From positions 62,001-126,000 of the forward strand of contig NZ_RHHQ01000021.1 of assembly GCF_003710825.1 (NCBI RefSeq): a stretch of DNA of 64,000 bases, read 5' to 3'. How positions within the stretch are numbered: the stretch's first letter is position 1; each line of letters opens with the position of its first letter. A program made the translations under genes and the position numbers. The DNA comes from Brevibacillus fluminis (lineage in GTDB: Bacteria; Bacillota; Bacilli; Brevibacillales; Brevibacillaceae). Under the pieces are notes generated by a model. That model was not told where the DNA came from and did no database searches. It saw nothing but the letters and a program-made list of their open reading frames with translations. Shown here one piece after another: positions 16,930 through 23,951 of the stretch.

Positions 16930-17113
16930 TTATCCACAAGTTACCCACAGGTTGTTGAAAACTTTTTGGGGAGCTTTTATACTAGGGGCACAAACTGTAT
17001 TTAGACAGTGGCTGGAAAGGATTTTTAACAATGTTATTACCGATGGTTACAAAGATGTGGACTGTGGATAAAGGTGTGGAAGATCTGGAGACTTGTGCAC
17101 AGATTGTGGATGC
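16930..17113. promoter_or_regulatory. DnaA-box cluster at the ywlC promoter
   Basis: Two perfect DnaA boxes (TTATCCACA at 16930-16938 and its reverse complement at 17063-17071) lie in 184 bases. Three near-matches join them: TTACCCACA at 16941, TTGTGCACA at 17093 and TGTGGATGC at 17105. The group flanks the ywlC promoter and enters the gene. From memory, one of the DnaA-box clusters mapped in B. subtilis is also at ywlC. Confidence 0.65.
16955..16983 (+). promoter_or_regulatory. Promoter of ywlC
   Basis: TTGAAA at 16955-16960, a 17-base spacer and TATACT at 16978-16983. It is just downstream of two DnaA boxes. Confidence 0.75.
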
Positions 17114-18110
17114 AGCCCGATTGATCCAGCAGGGAGAGGTTGTTGCGTTCCCGACGGAGACTGTTTATGGACTCGGTGCGGATGCATTGTCCAATCAAGC
17201 TGTGGAAAAAATATTTGTGGCCAAGGGGAGACCGAGCGACAATCCGCTGATCGTGCATATCGGCAGAATCGGGCAGCTGGAGACGGTGGTTTCGCAGGTC
17301 ACGGACGATGCAAAGCGTCTGATTGAAGCATTTTGGCCCGGCCCGCTGACGTTGATTTTGCCGAAGCAGGATACGGTTGCCGACTTGGTGACAGCTGGTT
17401 TAGAAACAGTCGGCGTACGGATGCCGGATCATCCTGTCGCCTTGTCGTTGATCAACGCAGCGGGTATGCCGATTGCCGCGCCGAGCGCCAACCTTTCGGG
17501 CAAGCCAAGCCCGACAACCGCTCAGCATGTGCGCGGAGATCTGGAGGGGCGGATTGCGGCGATTGTGGACGGTGGAGCGACTGGTGTCGGTGTGGAATCG
17601 ACCGTTATCGACATGACTGTGAAGCCGGCGATGATCTTGCGTCCGGGTGGCGTCACGTTTGAACAGTTGCAGGCGGTTTTGGGAACAGTAGAGATAGATC
17701 CGGCCTTTTTGCTGGGGGCGGAGGAAAGTCCGCGTTCGCCAGGCATGAAATATACACACTATGCGCCGGAAGGTGAGCTTTGGTTGGTAAACGGCGAGCG
17801 GGAGGCTGTCCGAAAACGGATGGAGAGCATGCTCCGTGAAGCCCGGCAGATGGGTTGCAAAACAGGAGTACTCGTCACTTCGGAGAATGCGGCGGAATGG
17901 GAAGGCAGCGGTTGTGCCGATGCGGTTCTTTCCTGTGGTTCCTTGTCCGATCTGGGCAGCGTCGCCCGCGATTTGTACGGGGTTTTGCGCCAGTTTGATA
18001 GCCTTGGAGTGCAGTTCATGGTAGCGCCGGTCTTCCCACGTAAAGGCATGGGGCTTGCCGTCATGAACCGATTGGAGAAAGCGGCAGGCGGACGCGTGGT
18101 TACCGCCTAA
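17031..18110 (+). CDS. ywlC: Threonylcarbamoyl-AMP synthase (Sua5/YwlC)
   Basis: Makes threonylcarbamoyl-AMP from threonine, bicarbonate and ATP for the t6A modification of ANN-decoding tRNAs. At 359 residues it has both the YrdC-like catalytic domain (about 20-210) and the extra C-terminal Sua5 domain. The first contains FPTETVYGLG and KGRPSDNPL, and a SPGMKYTHYAP linker joins the two. GGAAAGGA precedes ATG 17031. Its promoter lies among DnaA boxes, so transcription may respond to DnaA-ATP; this is inferred. The order spoIIR-ywlC-mntP-ywlE-rpiB-ywlG-glyA follows B. subtilis. Confidence 0.94.
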   Translation: MLLPMVTKMWTVDKGVEDLETCAQIVDAARLIQQGEVVAFPTETVYGLGADALSNQAVEKIFVAKGRPSDNPLIVHIGRIGQLETVVSQVTDDAKRLIEAFWPGPLTLILPKQDTVADLVTAGLETVGVRMPDHPVALSLINAAGMPIAAPSANLSGKPSPTTAQHVRGDLEGRIAAIVDGGATGVGVESTVIDMTVKPAMILRPGGVTFEQLQAVLGTVEIDPAFLLGAEESPRSPGMKYTHYAPEGELWLVNGEREAVRKRMESMLREARQMGCKTGVLVTSENAAEWEGSGCADAVLSCGSLSDLGSVARDLYGVLRQFDSLGVQFMVAPVFPRKGMGLAVMNRLEKAAGGRVVTA

Positions 18111-18166
18111 GATGAATGTTTCCCCTCTTGTCCGCATATGGTGAAGAGACAGGAGGGGGAGGAAAC

Positions 18167-18727
18167 GTGGATATCTCATTGTTTCAATGGGGGCAGTTTA
18201 TTACCTTGCTGCTGATCTCGCTAGCGCTCGGGATGGATGCCTTTTCTTTGGGGATTGGCGTCGGAATGGGTAAACTGCGACTGCGTGAAGTGCTCTCCAT
18301 CAGCACAACGATCGGGTTGTTTCATGTAGCCATGCCGCTTTTGGGGATCTGGATTGGTCATACGCTTTCCAGCGTCGTTGGGGATATAGCCATATTGATC
18401 GGCGGCGGGGTCCTGATCGCGCTTGGCATACATATGTTATGGAGTGGTTTCACACAAGAAGAAAAACAGAGCCAGCTTTACACCAAAGGCTTCGGTTTGA
18501 TCCTATTTGCGGTTAGCGTCAGCCTAGACGCGCTTTCGGTTGGCTTTTCATTCGGTTTGATCGAGGTGAACCAGCTTCTGGCGGTCACGCTCTTTGGTGT
18601 CACTGGCGGTTTGATGGCTGGCTGCGGCCTAATGATCGGACGCAGTTTCGGGGGATGGCTGGGTGACTACAGCGAAATCATCGGTGGCGTCATCCTGATC
18701 CTGTTCGGGTGCAAATTCCTCTGGTAA
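18167..18727 (+). CDS. mntP: Putative manganese efflux pump MntP
   Basis: Integral membrane protein of the MntP family (B. subtilis YwlD), which exports Mn2+. Its 186 residues carry about six hydrophobic segments. The duplicated family motif appears as LGMDAFSLGIGVG and VSLDALSVGFSFG, with buried Asp residues. GTG 18167 was chosen because a strong AGGAGGGGGAGG lies just before it. The in-frame ATG 18116 has no site and would add a polar Gly-rich leader. No yybP-ykoY (Mn) riboswitch can be fitted in the short upstream gap. Confidence 0.88.
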   Translation: MDISLFQWGQFITLLLISLALGMDAFSLGIGVGMGKLRLREVLSISTTIGLFHVAMPLLGIWIGHTLSSVVGDIAILIGGGVLIALGIHMLWSGFTQEEKQSQLYTKGFGLILFAVSVSLDALSVGFSFGLIEVNQLLAVTLFGVTGGLMAGCGLMIGRSFGGWLGDYSEIIGGVILILFGCKFLW

Positions 18728-18784
18728 GTCCCTTGGAAACGTGCGTATAATAGGACAAACCATATTGAAAAAGGAGGGTAACAG

Positions 18785-19222
18785 ATGAAGGTGCTGTTTG
18801 TTTGTACCGGAAACACTTGCCGTAGCCCCATGGCGGAAGCATTGTTTCGGGACAAGACGGAAGGCGGATTCGAAGTCAAATCAGCTGGCGTCTCTGCTTA
18901 TGTGGGGCAACGTGCATCGGAACACGCCAGAAAGGTTCTGGAGCTTCGCGGCATCGCACACGACCATGCTGCGCAGCGTGTTGACGATCATCTGATTGCC
19001 TGGGCCGATCTGATTTTGACCATGACCCATGGACATAAAGCCATGATCCAGCAGTATTTTCCCGGCGTGGCGCACAAACTGTATACTTTGAAAGAATTCG
19101 TTGGTGAATCCGGGGAGGTCGCCGATCCGTACGGTGGTGATTTCACCCTTTATCAGCATTGTGCTACCGAATTGGAGCAAACGCTCGACAAGCTGCATGA
19201 AAAATTGCGGGGCTGGTTATAA
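18785..19222 (+). CDS. ywlE: Protein-arginine phosphatase YwlE
   Basis: Low-molecular-weight phosphatase of 145 residues that removes phosphate from arginine in proteins marked by McsB for ClpCP. The P-loop is CTGNTCRS with nucleophile Cys7 and Arg13. Thr11 is the residue that favours phospho-arginine over phosphotyrosine in B. subtilis YwlE. The general acid Asp is in VADPYGG. AAAGGAGGG precedes ATG 18785. I do not see mcsA/mcsB/clpC here. The gene ends at a terminator. Confidence 0.92.
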   Translation: MKVLFVCTGNTCRSPMAEALFRDKTEGGFEVKSAGVSAYVGQRASEHARKVLELRGIAHDHAAQRVDDHLIAWADLILTMTHGHKAMIQQYFPGVAHKLYTLKEFVGESGEVADPYGGDFTLYQHCATELEQTLDKLHEKLRGWL

Positions 19223-19236
19223 ACCAGTCCCTTTTT
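19209..19236 (+). terminator. Terminator overlapping the ywlE stop
   Basis: GGGGCTGGTT (19209-19218) and AACCAGTCCC (19222-19231) pair with one wobble, followed by five Ts. Confidence 0.8.
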
Positions 19237-19384
19237 ATACAGGTAGGATGGTATCATAGTTCCTAGCTGTCAGTATTTTGGTGAAGGACAAGCCGGGTTC
19301 CACTAAAAAGTAGGCGTTAACCGAACGTTTTTAGGTTTTTTTACAGTAATGTAACAGGTTTTGCCCTAGTTCTAACAAAATACA

Positions 19385-19414
19385 GTGACATATCTTCGGG
19401 ATTAGCGGTATAAT
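19385..19414 (+). promoter_or_regulatory. Promoter of rpiB
   Basis: GTGACA at 19385-19390, an 18-base spacer and consensus TATAAT at 19409-19414. The rest of the 225-base gap (19237-19384) shows nothing I can name. Confidence 0.7.
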
Positions 19415-19447
19415 AAGCATGAATTACGAAAAAGCGAGGGAACTCAC

Positions 19448-19903
19448 ATGAAAGTTGCATTGGCTGCCGATCACGGCGGATTTAAGCTGAAACAAGAGAT
19501 TAAATCGCTTCTGGAGTCGATGAATATCAGCTATGAAGACTTTGGCTGCGAGTGTGAAACGTCGGTTGATTATCCGGATTACGCGCTGCCGGTGGCTGAA
19601 AAAGTGGCATCTGGCGAATTTGATCGGGGTATTCTGGTTTGCGGCACAGGTATCGGCATGTCGATTGCTGCCAACAAGGTTCGCGGCATCCGCTGCGCGC
19701 TGGTGCATGACACATTTTCGGCAAAAGCAACACGTGAGCACAACGATTCAAACGTATTGGCGATGGGCGAGCGAGTTATCGGACCAGGCCTTGCATTGGA
19801 CATCGTGAAGATTTGGCTGGAGACTGAATTTTTAGGCGGTCGCCATGAACGCCGTGTGGACAAAATCAAGGAGATTGAAGCCAAGCACGCGGGAGTGAAA
19901 TAA
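19448..19903 (+). CDS. rpiB: Ribose-5-phosphate isomerase B
   Basis: Interconverts ribose 5-phosphate and ribulose 5-phosphate in the pentose phosphate pathway. The 151-residue protein has the RpiB/LacAB pattern: AADHGGFKLK near the start, DYPDYA, the catalytic Cys in VCGTGIGM and the phosphate-binding NVLAMGERV. GCGAGGGAA precedes ATG 19448. The YwlG-family gene starts one base after the stop, so the two are translated together. Confidence 0.95.
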   Translation: MKVALAADHGGFKLKQEIKSLLESMNISYEDFGCECETSVDYPDYALPVAEKVASGEFDRGILVCGTGIGMSIAANKVRGIRCALVHDTFSAKATREHNDSNVLAMGERVIGPGLALDIVKIWLETEFLGGRHERRVDKIKEIEAKHAGVK

Positions 19904-19904
19904 G

Positions 19905-20474
19905 ATGGACCTGGACGTATTGAAGCAACAGGTCAAGACCATCGTGGCGGAAGTGCAGCAAAGCGCCAAACTGGGAGCCGGACGCCTGCTGGTTATCGGC
20001 TGCAGTACCAGTGAAGTGCTGGGCAAGCAGATCGGCAAAGCGGGCAGTGGAGAGGTGGCAGCCGCGCTTTACAGCGGCATTCGCGAAGTGCAGGAGGCGC
20101 ATGGCTTTGATGTGGCCTTCCAGTGCTGCGAGCATCTGAACCGCGCGCTGGTGATCGAGCGGACAAGCATGGAGCGACTTGGTCTGGATGAGGTGACGGT
20201 CGTCCCGGTTCCGACAGCCGGCGGAGCGATGGCAGCTTATGCGTACCGACAATTGAAAGATCCCGTCATGGTCGAGCATATTCAAGCGCATGCAGGAATC
20301 GATATCGGTGATACCTTTATCGGCATGCATTTGCGACATGTGGCGGTGCCGATTCGGCCAAGCTTGCGGCAGATTGGGGAAGCGCATGTGACTGCAGCGC
20401 AAACCAGGCCGAAGCTGATTGGCGGTTCGCGAGCCGTCTACGAGCTGACGGATGCAAATAACAGCTGTTCATAA
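19905..20474 (+). CDS. ywlG: YwlG family (UPF0340) protein
   Basis: A 189-residue cytosolic protein of the UPF0340/TIGR01440 family, function unknown. Family signs are GCSTSEVLGKQIGK near residue 32, CCEHLNRALVIER, and the C-terminal IGGSRAVYEL. It is sandwiched between rpiB and glyA as in B. subtilis, where its role is also undefined. There is no membrane segment or known catalytic motif. ATG 19905 follows directly on the rpiB stop. Confidence 0.9.
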   Translation: MDLDVLKQQVKTIVAEVQQSAKLGAGRLLVIGCSTSEVLGKQIGKAGSGEVAAALYSGIREVQEAHGFDVAFQCCEHLNRALVIERTSMERLGLDEVTVVPVPTAGGAMAAYAYRQLKDPVMVEHIQAHAGIDIGDTFIGMHLRHVAVPIRPSLRQIGEAHVTAAQTRPKLIGGSRAVYELTDANNSCS

Positions 20475-20515
20475 TCACTATATAGAAAAAAGAAGCGATA
20501 GGAGGCTACCAAGCC

Positions 20516-21766
20516 ATGTTTGAATTCTTGAAAGAGCAAGACCCGCAAGTAATGGCAGCAATGAGTCAGGAATTGGGAAGACAACGCGACAAAATCGAAT
20601 TGATCGCATCCGAAAACTTCGTAAGCCGCGCTGTTATGGAAGCGATGGGAACAGTTTTGACCAACAAGTATGCGGAAGGCTATCCAGGTCGTCGCTACTA
20701 CGGCGGCTGTGAATATGTCGATATCGTTGAGGATATCGCTCGCGATCGCCTGAAAGAAATTTTTGGTGCTGAGCATGCCAACGTACAGCCGCACTCCGGT
20801 GCACAGGCGAACATGGGCGTTTACTTCACCATTCTCCAACCTGGCGACACTGTACTTGGGATGAATCTGTCCCATGGCGGTCACTTGACGCATGGTAGCC
20901 CTGTTAACTTCTCAGGATCCCTTTACAATTTCGTAGAATACGGCGTGGATGAAACCAATCACCGCATTGACTATGATGTTGTTCGCGCTAAAGCGTTGGA
21001 ACACAAACCGAAGCTGATCGTTGCAGGTGCGAGCGCATATCCGCGTGAAATCGATTTTGCCAAATTCCGTGAAATCGCAGATGAAGTCGGCGCTTACTTC
21101 ATGGTAGACATGGCGCACATCGCCGGTCTGGTTGCTGCAGGCTTGCATCCGAACCCAGTGCCATATGCACACTTTGTCACCTCCACTACACATAAAACAT
21201 TGCGCGGTCCTCGCGGCGGTATCATCCTCTGCAAAGAAGAGTTTGCCAAAGCGATCGACAAATCCATGTTCCCGGGTGTACAAGGCGGTCCTTTGATGCA
21301 CGTGATCGCTGCCAAAGCAGTCGCTTTCGGCGAAGCGCTGAAACCGGAATTCAAAGACTACGCAAGCCGTATCGTGAAAAACGCGAAAGCATTTGCAGAA
21401 GCGTTGACAGCTGAAGGTTTGACACTCGTATCCGGCGGTACGGACAACCATCTCGTGCTGGTTGATGTACGCAGCACAGGTCTGTCCGGTAAAGAAGCGG
21501 AGCATCTGCTGGATGAAGTATCGATTACAACGAACAAAAACACGATTCCTTACGATCCGGCTAGCCCGTTCGTAACGAGCGGTGTACGCATGGGTACGCC
21601 AGCGGTGACAAGCCGCGGCTTTGATGAAGAAGCGATGAAAGAGGTTGCCGCTATCATCGCACTGACATTGAAAAACCCGCAAGATGCAGCGAAGCATGAA
21701 GAAGCCCGCGCTCGCGTGGCAGCACTGTGCGCACGCTTCCCGCTCTACGAAGGCTTGCAATACTAA
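20516..21766 (+). CDS. glyA: Serine hydroxymethyltransferase
   Basis: PLP enzyme converting serine and tetrahydrofolate to glycine and methylene-tetrahydrofolate. It supplies one-carbon units for purine and thymidylate synthesis. The 416 residues carry the family landmarks IELIASENF, YAEGYPGRRYYGG, SGAQAN and the PLP lysine in TTTHKTLRGPRGG-like STTHKTLRGPRGG. GATAGGAGG precedes ATG 20516. No separate promoter was evident in the 41-base gap after ywlG. Confidence 0.97.
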   Translation: MFEFLKEQDPQVMAAMSQELGRQRDKIELIASENFVSRAVMEAMGTVLTNKYAEGYPGRRYYGGCEYVDIVEDIARDRLKEIFGAEHANVQPHSGAQANMGVYFTILQPGDTVLGMNLSHGGHLTHGSPVNFSGSLYNFVEYGVDETNHRIDYDVVRAKALEHKPKLIVAGASAYPREIDFAKFREIADEVGAYFMVDMAHIAGLVAAGLHPNPVPYAHFVTSTTHKTLRGPRGGIILCKEEFAKAIDKSMFPGVQGGPLMHVIAAKAVAFGEALKPEFKDYASRIVKNAKAFAEALTAEGLTLVSGGTDNHLVLVDVRSTGLSGKEAEHLLDEVSITTNKNTIPYDPASPFVTSGVRMGTPAVTSRGFDEEAMKEVAAIIALTLKNPQDAAKHEEARARVAALCARFPLYEGLQY

Positions 21767-21774
21767 AAGAATCA

Positions 21775-21812
21775 AACAGGCCCAACGGCGTAATGCCGTA
21801 GGCCTGTTTTCA
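21775..21812 (+). terminator. Terminator after glyA
   Basis: AACAGGCC, then ACGGC / GCCGT, then GGCCTGTT form a two-part hairpin ending in TTTT. Confidence 0.8.
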
Positions 21813-21827
21813 TGTTTTCAACCGAAA

Positions 21828-21856
21828 TTGACGGTTGCGGTCTCAAACGCTATTAT
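21828..21856 (+). promoter_or_regulatory. Promoter of upp
   Basis: TTGACG at 21828-21833, a 17-base spacer and TATTAT at 21851-21856. Confidence 0.75.
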
Positions 21857-21894
21857 AAGTAGGATGTCCGCAAAGCAGAAACGGAGGAACATAC

Positions 21895-22524
21895 ATGAGT
21901 CGTGTATATGTGTTCGACCACCCCTTAATCCAGCATAAATTGACGTTTATTCGTGACAAAAATACGGGAACGAAAGAATTCCGCGAATTGGTAGATGAAG
22001 TTGCGACTTTGATGGCGTACGAGATTACCCGCGACATGCCATTGCAAGAAACCGAAATCGAGACGCCGGTCACCACCTGCAAATCCAAGGTGCTCGCTGG
22101 TAAAAAAATCGGCTTGATTCCGATCCTGCGCGCTGGCCTCGGCATGGTTGACGGCGTGTTGAATCTGATCCCTGCTGCAAAAGTGGGCCATATCGGCTTG
22201 TACCGCGATCCTGAAACATTGAAGCCAGTTGAGTATTATGCCAAGCTGCCGACCGATATCGAGGAGCGTGAGCTGATCGTCATCGATCCGATGCTCGCTA
22301 CCGGCGGTTCTGCTTCCGTCGCGATTACGGCTTTGAAAAAGCGCGGCGCGAAAAACATGAAGCTGATGTGCCTGATCGCCGCTCCTGAGGGAATCAAAGT
22401 GGTGCAGGAAGATCATCCGGACGTAGACATTTTTGTTGCTGCAGTCGATGAGCAGTTGAATGACCATGGATATATCGTACCAGGGTTGGGCGACGCAGGT
22501 GACCGTCTCTACGGAACGAAGTAG
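21895..22524 (+). CDS. upp: Uracil phosphoribosyltransferase
   Basis: Salvages uracil to UMP with PRPP. The 209 residues start with HPLIQHKLTFIRD and carry the PRPP-binding loop VIDPMLATGGSA. The uracil-binding VPGLGDAGDR lies near the C-terminus. CGGAGGAA precedes ATG 21895. I see no PyrR-type attenuator in the 39-base leader. wecB starts six bases after the stop and is presumably cotranscribed. Confidence 0.96.
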   Translation: MSRVYVFDHPLIQHKLTFIRDKNTGTKEFRELVDEVATLMAYEITRDMPLQETEIETPVTTCKSKVLAGKKIGLIPILRAGLGMVDGVLNLIPAAKVGHIGLYRDPETLKPVEYYAKLPTDIEERELIVIDPMLATGGSASVAITALKKRGAKNMKLMCLIAAPEGIKVVQEDHPDVDIFVAAVDEQLNDHGYIVPGLGDAGDRLYGTK

Positions 22525-22529
22525 GTGCG

Positions 22530-23699
22530 ATGATGAGTGAAAACCGTAAACAACTCAAAGTGATGACCGTATTCGGGACAAGACCGGAAGCCATCAAGAT
22601 GGCGCCGCTTGTCCACGAACTCGGCAAACATCCTGAGCAGATCCAATCGATTGTCTGTGTGACTGCACAGCATCGGCAAATGCTGGATCAGGTGCTGGAA
22701 ATCTTCAGCATCACCCCGGATATAGATTTGAACATCATGAAAGATCGCCAGACTCTCCTGCAAATTACAACCCGTGCGCTGGAAGCGTTGGATGAAGTCA
22801 TCAAGGAGCAGAAGCCGGACATCGTGCTCGTGCATGGAGATACGACAACGACTTTTGTGGCGAGCCTCGCCGCGTTTTACAATCAAGTGGCGATCGGCCA
22901 TGTCGAGGCAGGCCTTCGTACATGGGACAAATACTCGCCATTCCCTGAAGAGATGAATCGACAGCTGACAGGTGTGATGGCAGACCTGCATTTTTCACCG
23001 ACCGATGGAGCAGCAGATAACCTCCGCCGCGAAAACAAGTCGGAGGAAGCAATCTATATCACAGGCAACACAGCGATCGATGCGTTGCAAACAACGGTGC
23101 GCGCTGACTACGAGCATCCGGTCTTAAGCAAAACGGCAGGCAAAAAGATGGTGCTCATGACCGCTCATCGCCGTGAAAATCTGGGTGAACCGATGCGCCG
23201 CATTTTCCGCGCTGTCCGCCGTCTGGTTGACGAGCATGCGGATATTGCCGTTGTGTATCCGGTACACTTGAATCCGGCTGTACAGGAAGTGGCTCAGGAA
23301 ATTTTGGGGAGCCACGAGCGCATCCATCTGATCGAACCGCTGGATGCATTCGACTTCCATAACTTTGCGCGTCGCGCCCACCTGATTCTGACCGATTCCG
23401 GCGGTGTGCAAGAAGAAGCGCCTTCGCTTGGCGTGCCTGTCCTCGTTCTGCGTGATACGACAGAGCGTCCGGAAGGCATCGAAGCAGGCACGTTGAAGCT
23501 TGCCGGGACCGATGAAGATCAAGTGTACCGTCTGGCGGACGAGCTTCTCCGCGATGCTGCAGCCTATGAGAAAATGGCGAAAGCAGCCAATCCGTATGGC
23601 GACGGCAAAGCCTCCGAGCGCATCGTGGAAGCGATTCTCTACCATTTCGGATACAAGAGCGAGCGCCCGGCGCCATTTCAGCCAGGCAGCGTAAAATAA
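22530..23699 (+). CDS. wecB: UDP-N-acetylglucosamine 2-epimerase (non-hydrolysing)
   Basis: Interconverts UDP-GlcNAc and UDP-ManNAc, the precursor for teichoic-acid linkage units and other wall glycopolymers. The 389 residues include GTRPEAIKMAPL at the start, HGDTTT, GHVEAGLRT, TAHRRENLG and DSGGVQEEAPSLG. ATG 22530 or ATG 22533 may be the start; the ribosome binding site overlaps the upp stop. Linkage of upp, wecB and the ATP synthase region recalls B. subtilis mnaA. A terminator follows. Confidence 0.94.
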   Translation: MMSENRKQLKVMTVFGTRPEAIKMAPLVHELGKHPEQIQSIVCVTAQHRQMLDQVLEIFSITPDIDLNIMKDRQTLLQITTRALEALDEVIKEQKPDIVLVHGDTTTTFVASLAAFYNQVAIGHVEAGLRTWDKYSPFPEEMNRQLTGVMADLHFSPTDGAADNLRRENKSEEAIYITGNTAIDALQTTVRADYEHPVLSKTAGKKMVLMTAHRRENLGEPMRRIFRAVRRLVDEHADIAVVYPVHLNPAVQEVAQEILGSHERIHLIEPLDAFDFHNFARRAHLILTDSGGVQEEAPSLGVPVLVLRDTTERPEGIEAGTLKLAGTDEDQVYRLADELLRDAAAYEKMAKAANPYGDGKASERIVEAILYHFGYKSERPAPFQPGSVK

Positions 23700-23705
23700 A
23701 AGGAT

Positions 23706-23731
23706 GAGGCGTTTGATGACGCCTCTTTTTC
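23706..23731 (+). terminator. Terminator after wecB
   Basis: GAGGCGT / ACGCCTC perfect stem, six-base loop, then five Ts. Confidence 0.85.
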
Positions 23732-23846
23732 CTTTCGCAGCTACATAGAGACTTTTTGCGATTGTCGAAATTTACCAGAAAAAATCGACGGATTCGATGA
23801 AACCAAACAGACAAAATGCGCGTCAAACGAATATGGATAATTTTGC

Positions 23847-23874
23847 ACACGAGACGGCTTCGGCTGTTTTGTGT
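23847..23874 (+). promoter_or_regulatory. Stable cUUCGg-capped hairpin in the SLH gene leader
   Basis: A 12-bp stem (ACACGAGACGGC, loop TTCG, GCTGTTTTGTGT) includes several G-T wobbles. The closing C-G pair and TTCG loop form the very stable cUUCGg tetraloop. No T-run follows, so it does not read as a terminator. It lies 77 bases before the start of the SLH-domain gene. Confidence 0.45.
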
Positions 23875-23951
23875 TGGGTTTCCATGAAAATCGGAGTGAC
23901 GTTTTTCATAAAAAGAGAGATAGTTTTCTCCTGAGGAGAGGAGTTTGCACC

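Noticed and set aside
18116..18166. N-terminal extension of MntP from ATG 18116
   Set aside because: It would translate through a very strong AGGAGGGGGAGG site as Gly codons. GTG 18167 gives the normal family length.
23734..23951. c-di-GMP or other known riboswitch before the SLH gene
   Set aside because: The conserved core sequences of GEMM and other common riboswitch classes were not found; only a simple hairpin is present.
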